This document shows, piece by piece, positions 1-11,159 of a DNA stretch of 64,000 nt. The DNA is from Rhizophagus clarus (lineage: Eukaryota > Glomeromycota > Glomeromycetes > Glomerales > Glomeraceae): the NCBI GenBank assembly GCA_015698045.1, contig BLAL01000058.1, positions 1,905,776 to 1,969,775 on the forward strand, given 5' to 3'. Position 1 is the stretch's first letter. Every line of letters begins with the position of its first letter. Made by a program: the position numbers and the translations under genes. The notes under the pieces were generated by a model. It was not told the DNA's origin. It made no database searches and was given only the letters and a program-made list of their open reading frames with translations.

Positions 1-3000
1 ATCATTGTATACCATCTACTAATAATAATAGCGATAGTGAAAGTAATGATAATGATATTGAGGTAAGAAACAGAAATTATTTAAATTTTTCTTTAAACAT
101 ATTCCTAATTTTATACTAAATTTAGATGGTCCATGAAAATTTAAATGAAGACTTTTCTGATAATGAAAGTATTGACTCAGAAATAAATGATCAGAGTTTT
201 CAAAGTAAAATGTCAATTTCGGAGACTGATGAAATTGATCAAAATGAAAATGTTGATGAAAATATCTTGGGAGATTTTGATTCAGAACCAAGTGAAGAAC
301 CCGAAGATTCTGACTCAGAATTAAATGAGGAAGAATTCAAACCAGAAATTAATGCAACGTATCCAAATGAAGCATATGGTGATTTAATGTCATTGATTAC
401 AAAATATAAACTTAGCAATATGACAGGCAATGCTATAATTAAATTTTTTAACAAACATGCAAATTTAAATAAATTCCCTCTTCCAAAATCTATCGAACAA
501 GGTCATAAATTTATGAATAATATGAATCTACCAAGTTTAAAGTATACTAAAACTTGTGTAATAAATTATAAAAATAATGAGTATTTTCTTTATCATCGGT
601 CTATAATAAATTATATAAAAAACATATTGTCAATTCCTGACATATCACAAAATTTTGCACTAACTTTTGAAAAAGTTAAGGTAATTATTTATATACTAGT
701 ACTTTCATATAACTTAAAAATGTAGAATATATACTAATTATTATTAACTTAAAGCATAATGAAGAAAGAGTGTATGGTGAGCAGAATACTGGAACATGGT
801 GGGAAAATACAGAAGCACTCTTGCCAATTGGTGCCAAGCTTTTATCTTTAATATTGTATTCAGACGCTACAAATGTTGACACACTAGGGAAAAGTCAACT
901 TCATCCAATTTACTTGTCAATTGGTAATATTAAAAATTGGAGGCGCAACAAACAAGTTGCAAAACAATTATTAGGATACTTGCCAATCCTAAAATCTAAA
1001 GATAATACTGAGAGAAAGTCTGAAACATTTAAGAAAGCTGTCTGAGAGTGCTTTCATAGATCCTTAGAAAAGTTACTAGATCCTCTATTAAAATTACATA
1101 AAAAGGGTATTGATCTAACTTTGAATAACGAAACTATTTGGTTCCATCCTCAGATTTCAATTATAATTTCTGATTGGCCAGAAGCTCAACGTATTGTCTT
1201 ACGTATAAATTATCAATGTCAAACCATCCTTGTCATTTTTGTCTGATCGCAAGAGACAATCTTGCTGATTTTAATTTACAATTTAATGATATAACAACGC
1301 GAACTCACCTTAATATGCAGGAACATTTTAATCAAGGCACAGTAAATTCCGTTAGCATTGAAAATATATATAATTTTTTTTGGAAATTACCGTAAGTTTA
1401 CGCAATATTTGTTATACTGGTATTTATTTATCTTATTAATATATTACTTATTAATTTATTTTAAGTAATGTAAATATCTATTAAGCCACAGTGCCCGATA
1501 GATTACATCATCTCGATTTAGATCTTTTCCATTATCAAATCGATTATACGAAGAAACTTTTAGAGGAACAATGCGGAAAATCTTTAGTAGATGAAATAGA
1601 TCATCGATTAGCCAAAATACCAAGATTTCCTGGGTTGAAGATCTTTACAAATGGAATACAAACATTAGCCAGACTAGCCGATAAATATCGCAATCTAATG
1701 AAAATAATGATTTTTGTGGTGGATAATTTATATGAAAATAATGAGAATATTGAAAATTTTGTAAAGAATGAAGATCTGACAAAACTTTACGAAGCTTGGA
1801 ATGAAATGTATGCAATTAGTCGATATGAAAATTTTAAAGAAAGTGATTTGATCAAATTTCAGGAATCGATAAATGAATGGTCTCAAATGTTCGTTAAAAC
1901 TCTCCAACATATGTCCCCCTCAGGACTGAAATTACCAAAACTGCATTCGTGGGTATACCATATGGGGGTCTTTGCAATAGAAAGGTACGAAACTCAAAAA
2001 AATTTTTAAATTTATTTTATATGCTAATTATGTTTTTTATACTAAAATAAGTGTAAATTTAATATTAATTAAATTTTTATTTTTTTTTGAGTTTCGTACC
2101 TTTCTATTGCAAAGACCCCATATAGTTGATTCAATTCGATCTTTTGGTGCAGTTAATAGATACACTACAGAGACTTACGAAAGTCTTCACAAAGAATATG
2201 TCAAAAATCCATACCGATTAAGTAATAAAAAAAATATAGAGATACAATTAATGCAAATAGTAAGTAATATAAAATTACGTACTTATACAATGAAGATTAT
2301 TAATTGATTAAATTTTTTTATAGATTCGATGGCGATCAATAATAAATATAACCCATCGAACACCAAATTTAGCAATCACCCCGTACATTTAAATTTGCGA
2401 CTAAACATTTTGAATTTTTGCTAAAAGATGCACACAATTTTTTTGTAAAACAGGCGGAAAATTCTAATATAGATAACAGAATGAAATCTGGGTTTGAAAA
2501 TTTTTCTGAATGTTTAAATCTGTATATAGATCACGAAAATATTGCAGATAAAGGCAAAATGACTATATACAGATCAGTTATAATAGAAAATGGTGCAATA
2601 ATACATGCAACTAATAGTTATTACGGCAAACCTTGGTTTAGTAATGTGTCGATTCGCATGGACTCTGATGAATTATTTGATTATGCTTCTGATCAAGGCA
2701 TTTGTTATGGGCAGGTAATTATTTAATTTATTGGTACAAATTATTTAAATGACGTTACTAAATTAAAATATTTTTGAAGATTTTGTTAATAGTAAGGATA
2801 GATTTTGAAGATCTGTTAAATCTCGCATTAATTCAATGGTATGACTTCAAATCTGAAAGTCATCCATATCTTTATGGATGCCCTTTACTAGAACTTACAG
2901 AAATCTATAATTTTATCGATATTGAGGCTATACAAAATATTGTACATATAGTACCCCAGTTTGATAAGTCAAATGAATATTTTGTAAACAAATATATATT

Positions 3001-3004
3001 TTAA
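1..3004 (+). pseudogene. Plavaka/CACTA-type DDE transposase relic (5' end outside window)
   Basis: Reads as a multi-exon transposase gene. Visible exons are 1-62, 126-680, 755-1391, 1466-1963 plus 2120-2259, 2324-2714 and 2780-3004; all introns have GT/AG borders and are 63-74 bp. Recognition rests on blocks typical of the Plavaka family of the EnSpm/CACTA superfamily: ILYSDATNVDTLGKSQLHPI near 850-910, the SNHPCHFC zinc-type motif near 1220, VPDRLHHLDLDLFHYQ near 1491, and TTETYESLHKEYVKNPYRLS near 2170. The N-terminal 100 residues are acidic and low-complexity. It is broken by a TGA at 1043-1045, a -1 frameshift near 1200, a TAA at 1482-1484, a MITE at 1964-2119 and a frameshift near 2390. 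The C-terminal exons remain clean. The family call is from memory of motifs, without a search. Confidence 0.8.
1964..2119. mobile_element. 156-bp MITE inserted in the transposase gene
   Basis: About 38 bp at the left (starting GGGGTCTTTGCAATAGAAAG) recurs as its reverse complement at 2083-2119, around an AT-rich centre. Both sides are flanked by ATAT. Removing the insert restores the transposase reading frame between the HSWVYH and SIRSFGAVNRY blocks, so it is a true insertion. It is non-autonomous and has no ORF. Confidence 0.8.
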
Positions 3005-3323
3005 ATTTAGTTATAACGACAAATTAATATTGAAATAAATTTTTAGCCGTCATAATGGTGGTCATGATAAAGAAGAAAAAATAATAATAATAATAATTGA
3101 ATAATATATTAGAGAACCCTTTTCAATAATATAATAATTATTTTTTTCATAAGCAAATATTAACAACTCCATTATTATAAAATAATATATATTTAATAAG
3201 TGATTTATAAAAAAGAGATTTATTTATTTATTTATTATGTTATCATATAAATGTATGTAAAAAAATTTTTTTAAATCTATATGCAAGAAATAATTAAAAA
3301 TTTAAAACATATTATAATTAACT

Positions 3324-3397
3324 GGTACTTGTTCGCTATCAATAATTATATTGATACCCAAGTTGCACGACGAGGACGTCAGTACTAACGCAACCCA
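3324..3397 (+). ncRNA. candidate pseudoknotted RNA motif, copy 1
   Basis: Four helices can be drawn: P1 3325-3329 with 3381-3385; P2 hairpin 3337-3344 with 3349-3356; P3 3362-3366 with 3390-3394, which makes a pseudoknot with P1; and P4 hairpin 3369-3372 with 3377-3380. The joining segments TGTTCGC and CCCA and the ACGACG core are identical to the copy at 46426-46500, while P1, P2 and P3 differ by compensating changes. Function unknown. Size and topology recall small self-cleaving ribozymes, but I do not see the hammerhead core. Confidence 0.5.
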
Positions 3398-3421
3398 AAA
3401 AATAATTACAAATAACTATCA

Positions 3422-3572
3422 GTTATACAACGCCTTATCCAGGAGGGCCGAATAGAAAAGGACGTTCACAGTAAGCCGTCCTTCGTATATCAGGTCTGGG
3501 TACCTGACTGAAAACTTTTGCAAACTGTGGCCACAAAGTGCTTCCAGTTCTCTATTCTACCAGTTGTATAAC
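3422..3572. ncRNA. candidate folded RNA or foldback repeat
   Basis: A perfect 10-bp outer stem (GTTATACAAC at 3422-3431 with GTTGTATAAC at 3563-3572) encloses a second 7-bp stem (GAATAGA 3450-3456 with TCTATTC 3551-3557). Inner hairpins are GGACG...CGTCC near 3460-3482 and TCAGGT...ACCTGA near 3490-3506. GC content is well above the surroundings. It could be a structured RNA or a decayed foldback element; strand is undetermined. Confidence 0.35.
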
Positions 3573-3705
3573 GCCGTTAGGATGACCATTATTCATAATT
3601 AATTGAGAAAAGAATAATTTTTTTGATATATTTATATAAATTATTTTTTTATAATGATGTGAATTCTAGCATTAAAAATTCGTGATTTATTAACAAATTT
3701 AGAAA

Positions 3706-4130
3706 TTGACCCAATTTCAAGATTATCAATCAACTTACACATATTATAGCCATATAAATAAACCGCCTCTGCATCCAGCTACAACTAATGAAATTTTTAA
3801 TATGATCTCTCCCTCGAGAAAAAAAAATTGTACAATATATTTTAATCGCAAAGTGCATCACCAACAGCAAGGACAACAATCGGTAATTATCAATGACATA
3901 ATAAAATATAATATAATTATTGTTAAATTAACTTAAATTAATTTCATTAGAAACAAAATCAGAATTTGGACGAAGCCCTTGCTAACTTAATTAATAATGT
4001 GTATATTAGTAATTAGGATAATAATTTCATACCAAGAGAATGGTATGAAAAATTATGGAAGGACTTTCAAGCTCTTGAAAGGAATTATGATAATTTAAAT
4101 ATTAGATTTAAATTTGGGTTGGGTCTATAG
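3706..4130 (+). pseudogene. two-exon hypothetical gene fragment
   Basis: Exon 1 (3706-3882) joins in phase to exon 2 (3951-4130) across a 68-bp GT/AG intron. The upstream border also looks like an acceptor (TTTAG near 3696), so a 5' exon may be missing. Exon 2 has one in-frame TAG at 4014-4016 and otherwise reads as ordinary protein with a Trp-rich C-terminus (EWYEKLWKDFQALERNY). I do not recognise the family. The stop and missing start suggest a decayed gene. Confidence 0.4.
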
Positions 4131-4229
4131 AGATTAGTTTTAATTTTTACATTATTATGTTTTCTAGTATTTTTTATAAATAAATTCTTTTTATGATAAA
4201 AAAACTTTACATTGAATTATACACTGCAA

Positions 4230-4555
4230 TTTAGCCTTTGGTTCCAGTCTGAAATCAGTGTAAAGTTTAATAAAATTATACAGACGTGGCCAATGATATA
4301 ATTATTGTTCAGTCATTAATTTCTTAATTAATATATGTTCTGTTTAGCTCATTAAACTGCATGACGATTGCGATGATATTCTATAGGGCTGATATTTCTC
4401 ACGATAGAGCTAAATTCTCATCACGAAAATACCTTCCAAATATTTTTATTTCAAAAAAAAAAAATTAACATTGGTAGTAGTATCATTATATAATCTAGAC
4501 CTAGGGTTTTTTATAATATTTATTGAAAGAATACAAAGAAAGAATACAAAGAAAA
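4230..4555 (+). repeat. left copy of an inverted dispersed repeat
   Basis: Blocks such as GGTTCCAGTCTG, CTATAGGGCTGA and TAGTAGTATCATTATATAAT reappear in reverse orientation at about 8490-9000. The order of sub-blocks is permuted, because the right copy carries extra tandem units, so the pair may be terminal repeats of one ~4.8-kb element or two independent insertions. Confidence 0.55.
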
Positions 4556-4733
4556 TAAAAATCAAAAACATTATTGATTATTTTTGATTATTTTCCCATT
4601 TAAAGTATTCATCCAAACTTTTGAATGAAGGTTGTTACGAAGATTGAGACTGTAATGATGATGACGACGACGATGATGATTGCTGTGCGTGCTGTGCGTA
4701 AAGTTTCAGTTCAAAATCATAATTTCTTTTCTT

Positions 4734-4973
4734 TTAAATTTCAATTTGTTTTGCGTACACATCTATCCATTTTAATAAGTTTTCATTTTCCCGACATAAT
4801 TGATTCATTCGTTCAATTGCTTTCTCTTTTGATGCTTCAACATCTTTCTTATAATCGATAAGTTGTATTTGAACATCACCGATTTCAATTTCTTTCCGTA
4901 ATTTATGACGTTATCATCTTTTAAGCTGCCGTTTACGAGATGTTTTTCTGGAAAACAAGGATGGTTTGCCCAT
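4734..4973 (-). pseudogene. bZIP-like small ORF with two stops
   Basis: An ATG at 4973 opens an 80-codon frame ending at a TAA (4734-4736). It is interrupted by adjacent TGA and TAA at codons 20-21 (4911-4916). The N-terminus is basic (SRKTSRKRQLKR), followed by a heptad-like region rich in Leu, Ile and Glu, as in basic leucine-zipper proteins. No partner or target can be inferred. The plus-strand ORF over the same bases is a GAT/GAC microsatellite shadow. Confidence 0.4.
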
Positions 4974-6228
4974 TTTTTTAAAAATCAAAAATTTAAAAGT
5001 TTTTTTTTTAAAAAAAAATAATGGAAATTTATTAGTCGTGGTAGTGTCGTGGTCAGAAAACAATTTTAGAAATTATCCAGCTGAATAACAGCTGAAATTA
5101 GTCAGGTCCTTCTCCAAACATATGGCATTGTAACTAGTGTAACTAGTAATGTGTACACATGCACATTGTGCACATGAATTTTATACAGACCAGAATCCTA
5201 CTTAATTATCAGAATTCAAAAAAGGAATTGTAATAATATAATTCTTTTTTTCTGATGATTCCGGATAGATAGATATCTAATAAATTCTTTGAGACTCCTG
5301 ATAGAACCATAAAAAATTTATTGATTTATATCTAATTAAAGTATATATATTAATTCTTTGAGATCATTTTTGAAGACTTGTAGTCTTGTAGAAGAAGAAA
5401 TAAATTATATATGGTAATGTGTAATGTTTTATTATATATGTCCACAAAACTGTATAAATTTGGTAACCAATTTATTGAAGTAATAAATAAGTACAGATAG
5501 ATGCGTAGGTATATGCAGGTTCATTTATACTTTGTTATAATTCTTTATACTTTTTTTTTCTCTCTTCATGATATTAGTTTCACCTTCAAATAAAATATAT
5601 TAATTATGCTGGTCTGAAGCGGTGTCTCGTAATTCCTTAACATGTAATTTATTTTAATTACGTTGATTGATCAATGAATTATTTTTCCGCGCAATTTCAA
5701 AAATAGAAACCATTGTACTGGATGTGCTCTCCTGCGTAATTCCAAAGATAGAAACTATTGTACTGTTAATTATTTCCTTGCATATCCAAAATTGGATGTA
5801 ATTTAATTTGATCACTTTGATTTAACAATGAATTATTTTCCGCGCTCTTAATCATTTTCTTGTGTAATTCCAAAAATAGAAATCATTGTACTGGATTTAT
5901 TTTAATTTACGTATATGTAAAGAAAGACGTGGGAGATCAATGATCTGGTTTTTAGCGATAAGAACATTTACATCGCTCATTAAATCAATTTATTTAGTCC
6001 ACGTTTATACATCAAATTAATTGAGATTTAACAATTATCTATAAACTATACATTGTAAAATATAACATAAATGCATAATTATAAAATATCTAAAAATAAA
6101 AACTTGAGAGTTCAAAAAATATAAATATAAGTTATTTCTCTTGGAAATCATATATCAAGCAATAATCATTTGTTACTACCATTTTGTAAACAAAACATAA
6201 ATTTACTCTTTATCTTCTTCATCAAAAA
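4974..6228. other. noncoding stretch upstream of the 6.2-kb gene
   Basis: Apart from the ~35-bp repeats at 5690-5900 I see no supported gene. There is a short palindromic GTGTACACATGCACATTGTG block near 5150 and a purine/pyrimidine-skewed leader before the ATG at 6229. Confidence 0.4.
5690..5900. repeat. three degenerate copies of a ~35-bp unit
   Basis: The phrase AATTCCAAAAATAGAAA followed by CATTGTACTGGAT occurs with small changes near 5693, 5737 and 5866, separated by variable spacers that share the GAATTATTTTCCGCGC block. Confidence 0.5.
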
Positions 6229-7986
6229 ATGTCTCAATCATCAATTGTATCATCAAAAAGAAAAAGGAAGCATGAGTCTTACAATTTAGATGAAAGGCTT
6301 CATGAACAATTTAATTGGAACGAGGATTCATTCGACAATAAAAAAATAAAATTAGATATATTGAATGATAGAAAAGAACTATTTAACAAACGCGCTTCTT
6401 TTACAAACTTAGTGTCCTCTGCGTCCCTAATATTACCACCCAAAGTTGATACGGTAGTAATTACAAAGGACAAATTTGTTGTGGAATGGATTCAAAATCC
6501 AGACACAATAACTAAAATTCCCCCAACTCAAGTGAAACAGGTATTGTACGAGGATGATAGAATTGAACTTGGGAATGAAATTCATCAGAATTCTTTTAAG
6601 ATACCAGTTTATTATTGTAATTCAGTCACTCCAAATAATATAATTAAAAAAATAAATGAAGAGAAGCGAATGCTCATTAACTCACAAATTAATGATGCAG
6701 AAACATCCTTATCGTCTGCCCAAATTGAGAGTTACTCAGAAATAACAAAAAAAAACGCTCAAAAAAACAGCTAGTAAGAAATCCGTAAATGAAAAGTTAA
6801 ATAGTTCAATACGGGCAATAAATAAAAGTCTTCAATACTTTTATTACCTTCCTCCAAAAGATGTCCCTGTGCGGGACAAAAAAATTGTAAGTGTTTTATT
6901 ATTATTTTTATATCAAAACAGAATAAATCAATTAAATATTAATATTTTTTTAAGAATCTGAATCGTTACGAATGGAGTGCAAAAATTTGCGAGTATTTAA
7001 AGCTAAAAGCAGAGGATAAACATGATGAGAAATTAGAAGAATGGGGAAATCTCACCACGAAAAAAGAGCATCATATTTCAACTATCGATTCAGTTTATGA
7101 TAAACCAAATACAAGTTACTTTGAACAATATGTTGATTATATTGCAACTGAACATGAAGAGGTGCCTGATTACCTCATTCCGTTGAATCCTCCTCCAGCA
7201 CCAATGCTCATCCAAGATAAACATGATGCCAACTTTATGCGGTATTTTGAGACTGCTACAAATTATATTTTGTATGCAGCCACAGCCTGCACAAGATTAA
7301 GGGTCAGCGAGGAAATTGCTCGCAGATCAAGATTATGATGGTATAGTGTTTTAGCAGATCTTTACGACCGTTATAAACAAGTTGTAGACAAAATACCTTC
7401 TTTAAAAGATGATGATAAGAGGGTTAAGGAAGCCTCAGAATTGGAAGGGAAAAAAAAAGATAAATTAAGAAGAAAGGCACTCGCAAAGGAAGTGATGGCG
7501 GGCTAAAGGATTAACAAAATCTTAAATGCGCTGAAAGGGCAGTAGAATGTGATAGAATTACATGATTTTATTACAAGAGAATTCCTAATAAATAATGATA
7601 CAGATTTTTTTGATAAACTAACAAAAGGAATTCAGTGGCCGACAAAGGAATTCGACCTACATTATAGGTGGGTTCCTAATTCGGGATCCTCGTTTCAATT
7701 TGCTTTAAAGGAGGATGATGATAATTATGAAAAGTCAGAGGATCACGAAAATAATGATAATGAGGATGATAATGAGGATGGAAAAGCACCAGATGGAGAT
7801 GCAGCACAAGCACCAGTCAAAAATAATGGTGGAAATCACGATGATGATGAGGATGATGACGAGATGGATATTGACAGAAAAAAGGATGGTGATTATGAAA
7901 AATCAGAGGATCACGAAAATAACAATAATGAGGATGGAGATGCAGCACCAGCATCAGATGCAGCACCGGAGATGGCCAGCAGTTAA
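6229..7986 (+). pseudogene. unrecognised two-exon gene with acidic repeat tail, decayed
   Basis: Exon 1 is 6229-6886 and exon 2 is 6955-7986, separated by a 68-bp GTAAGT...TTTAAG intron. The N-terminus has a nuclear-localisation-like SSKRKRKHESY. The middle carries a helical region (RRSRL...WYSVLADLYDRYKQVVDKI) and the tail has two copies of an acidic YEKSEDHEN repeat followed by Ala/Pro stretches. Damage: a frameshift in an A-run near 6755, TGA at 7336-7338, TAA at 7504-7506 and TAG at 7543-7545. No catalytic motif is visible and I do not recognise the family. It lies between the inverted repeats at 4.2 and 8.5-9.0 kb and may be cargo. Confidence 0.5.
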
Positions 7987-8489
7987 TTTGATTTTTTCAT
8001 AATAGAATTTAGTTTATTTTTACAAGAGTTTTTTTTATTTCCTATTTTATTAGATTTATAAAAAAACATTATCTGTTCGTAATAAATAAATAAAAATATA
8101 TACGGTATATTATATGTATATGTCAAAAACATGTTTTAAGATAGTGTGAATTGATTCAACTTATTATGTTTTTCTTTAAATATCATTCATTTGAAAAGCT
8201 CTGATAAAATGCGTGTTCTTTTGCTTTAAACAACCTTTCACGTGGCTGGCATTGCCAAATAACGTTTTTTTTTTAAATAATTTAATAAAAAGAATAATTG
8301 TTTTTTAAATTACAATACATGAAAGGCACAGAATGCTTTTATAAAAGATGCTTGACAAATCATTTTTAATAATGTCAGAATTTCCAGAAAAAGTAGTTTA
8401 TATATTTTCTTATTGAGCTAAATGAGCAAAATATTGCAGATTCGTTCTTATCTGTTATAATTTTAAATATAATGTACAGATATCATAGG
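7987..8489. other. AT-rich spacer
   Basis: 3' flank of the preceding gene, with AATAAATAAATAAA polyadenylation-like sequence near 8080. I see no further gene. Confidence 0.4.
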
Positions 8490-9005
8490 AATTTATGTGT
8501 CGTTGTTGTTGTCATGCCCATACAGTTTTATTAAATTTTACGCTGATTCCAGACTGGAACCAAAGAACCAAAGGCTTATATTAATTACATTAATTAAAAG
8601 AAGATATTACAGGATTGCTGAACAATATGTCATTATGTGTTATTGTTGTCGCGTCCAAGTAATTTTATTAAATTTTACGCTGATTCCGAACTGGAACCAA
8701 AAGCTACATTAATTACATTAATTAAAATAAGATATTACAGGAATTAATTGCTGAACAATATGTCATTATGTGTCATTTTGTCGCGCCCGTGTAATTTCTT
8801 TGTAATGTTCAATAAATATAATAATATTGAAAAAAACCAGGTCCTTCTAGATTATATAATGATACTACTACCAATTACCAAAGTTATTTTTTTTGAAATA
8901 AAAATATTTAGACATTTTACGTGGGAAGAATTTAGCCCTATCGTGGGACATTGGAAATGTCAGCCCTATAGAAAGTCTTCACAATCATCATGCGGTAGAA
9001 ATTGA
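8490..9005 (-). repeat. right copy of the inverted repeat, with ~120-bp tandem sub-units
   Basis: This is the reverse orientation of 4230-4555. The GATTCC...CTGGAACCAAA sub-unit and the GCTGAACAATATGTCATTATG block recur near 8530, 8620-8690 and 8750, giving two to three tandem units. The end matches the CTATAGGGCTGA block. Confidence 0.5.
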
Positions 9006-9836
9006 ACTTAAGACCTGCAGATATGCAGATTCCGTGCAAAGAACAACTACATCACATAATTGTAGTTAGAAAAAAGATTTTATTGATAATTTTAAGTCTA
9101 TAAAAATTTTAATAATTTTCAATTTTATATACTAAGATCTAAATTTTTTTTGTATACGTTTCTGCTACTATATTGTACTGTACATTGTAGGTGGTGCATA
9201 AATTTCTGCACATGATCATAATTTTGTGTGCGCTTTATGCTTGGTAAGATTAATGAAAATTTAGTTATTAATAAAAATCAAATCTATATCTCTTTGAATT
9301 TTTAGAGTTTTAGCAGATATCGCTGCAAATCGACATCATAAATATTATATCGTATCATATATATATTAATTTAACATCGTTCAAATTTTCAAAGTTTCTT
9401 AATTATATAAATATCAGTAATTATTAAATTTGTGTCAGTTTTAAAATTAACCAATAAAATCACATTAATCTTTATGCATGATGTAATATACTAAATTAAC
9501 CAATCAAAATTTGATTTGTTTACATGCATGTGATATCTAAAAATAGCTAAAAATCGTGTTTATTTAATGCGTGATTTTTTTTTGCTTATTTTCAAAAATA
9601 CGCTTCTCTCTTAAATATTATACTTGTCTTATATATTAACACTTTACGGTATTTTCTTTTCTCTTTTATCCAAGTATACTTTACTTATCTTTTATCCAAG
9701 TATACTTATCTTTTACAATATTAACAATACTTTGGTATTTTAGTTTATATATTCGATATAACCACCAACACGAAGACCGTTCACCAAAAAACGTATAAGA
9801 CAAAAAAACTACTTTTAAATAAATAGTGAAGCCATT
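9006..9836. other. noncoding AT-rich stretch
   Basis: No gene seen. AACCAATCAAAATTTGA near 9500 resembles sequence near 18310, where TATA-like and T-rich tracts also follow. It may be a shared repeat fragment. Confidence 0.3.
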
Positions 9837-10023
9837 AAGCAGGTATGAAAATGGGATATACGCATATTTTTCGTATTTTTTTGGACTCTACCATATTCGC
9901 AGCCAGCATTTTTTTTATAATATTATGGTTTTAAGAATTAGTAACACTTTCAAAATTTAAAGAGCTAACGTTAAAAATATTATCATTTTCATTTTTTCTC
10001 AAAATCCCGAAGATTACCTGCTT
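9837..10023. mobile_element. possible 187-bp MITE
   Basis: Ends are AAGCAGGTA and TACCTGCTT, exact reverse complements, flanked by TTA and TAA. The inner sequence is AT-rich without an ORF. The terminal repeats are short, so chance cannot be excluded. Confidence 0.35.
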
Positions 10024-10284
10024 TAACCATTATCCCAAGGTTATGTATTAAATTTAAATTTTAAATATATTTTATAAAGAGTATATTATATTAATCATAA
10101 TTGTTTTTTTTTATATTTTTTTTAAAATTTACCCTTAGCAACTGGATCCTACTTACGTATAGAATAAAAGGAATAAAGATAGTATTTAATGTTTTTGTTA
10201 TTCTTAACAATAATCTTTATTTTCTTTTATTATTAATAAGATTGTATTATTATTATTGATGTATAATAAATATTAATTTTTGTG

Positions 10285-10440
10285 ATGTAATTTATGAAAT
10301 TACTACGATATAGTTATTGATGATATCAAATAAATGTTATATTACTTTAGCGATATTAATTTGATATTAATATGATATTTCTACGATATAGTTATGATGT
10401 CAAATAAATGTTATAATACTTTGGTAACGTTAATATGATA
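10285..10440. repeat. tandem duplication of a ~80-bp GATAT-rich unit
   Basis: ACTACGATATAGTTAT...TCAAATAAATGTTATA...ACTTT is present twice head-to-tail, directly before the 51-bp minisatellite. Confidence 0.6.
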
Positions 10441-10445
10441 TTTTA

Positions 10446-10770
10446 ACATTTTGACCGTAATGTTTCATAATACTTACGAGCACGTAATGCTACAGAACAT
10501 TTTGATCGTAATGTTCTGTAATACTTATGAGCATGTAATGCTACGGAACATTATGGTCAAAATGTTTCATAATACTTACGAGCATGTAATGCTACAGAAC
10601 ATTTTGACTGTAATGTTTCGTAATGCTTACAAGTATGTAATGCTATGGAACATTATAGTCGAAATGTTTTGTAATACTTACAAGCACATAATGCTACAGA
10701 ACATTATGGTCGAAATGTTTCATAATACTTATGAGCACGTAATTTTACGATATATTTTGGCATATTTTTA
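10446..10770. repeat. 51-bp minisatellite, about six copies
   Basis: Unit core is GTAATGTTTCATAATACTTA then CGAGCACGTAATGCTAC. The period of exactly 51 bp keeps one frame open, which makes a spurious 17-residue repeat ORF. Related TACG/TAATATT-rich minisatellites occur at 43.4-43.7, 45.85-46.02 and 50.78-51.0 kb. Confidence 0.8.
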
Positions 10771-10939
10771 CGTAGGTTTATAGATCCTGTAAAATATACA
10801 GAATATTACGTCATAAAAATGCGTAAGGTTGCGAAAAACTGTAAACTTACGGAACATTATGCCGTGTTTAATTTCCTGATGCACATGACCCTCCCTGCCT
10901 TTATACTAAATAATTCGTTATAGCATTAATAGTAAAAAA

Positions 10940-11150
10940 TTGCTGAGCTTGATCTGACTCATGAGTCGGCTTGAGCTTTTCAAGCCAAGCCCACTGCCAG
11001 CTTGAGTTTATTAAGCCAAGCCTAATACCTGACTCAAGTTTTTTCAAGCTGGCTTGTGAGCCACCAAGCCAATTTAATCATGGCTTGGCTTAACTCAGCT
11101 TGAAAAGCTTGAGCCAGCTTGCAAACTGGCTCAGCTCATGCGAAGCTTTA
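10940..11150. repeat. GAGCTTG/CAAGCCAAGCC palindromic repeat
   Basis: A moderately GC-rich block built of GCTTGAG, CAAGCC and their reverse complements. It can fold on itself over most of its length (for example GGCTTGAGCTTTTCAAGCC). No ORF. Confidence 0.6.
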
Positions 11151-11159
11151 CTTATAGAT

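Noticed and set aside
3324..3397. Hammerhead or tRNA identity for the folded motif
   Set aside because: No CTGATGA/GAAA hammerhead core and no tRNA T-arm or acceptor; topology is a pseudoknot.
10451..10783. 110-codon ORF with 17-residue repeat
   Set aside because: Produced by the 51-bp minisatellite period being divisible by 3.
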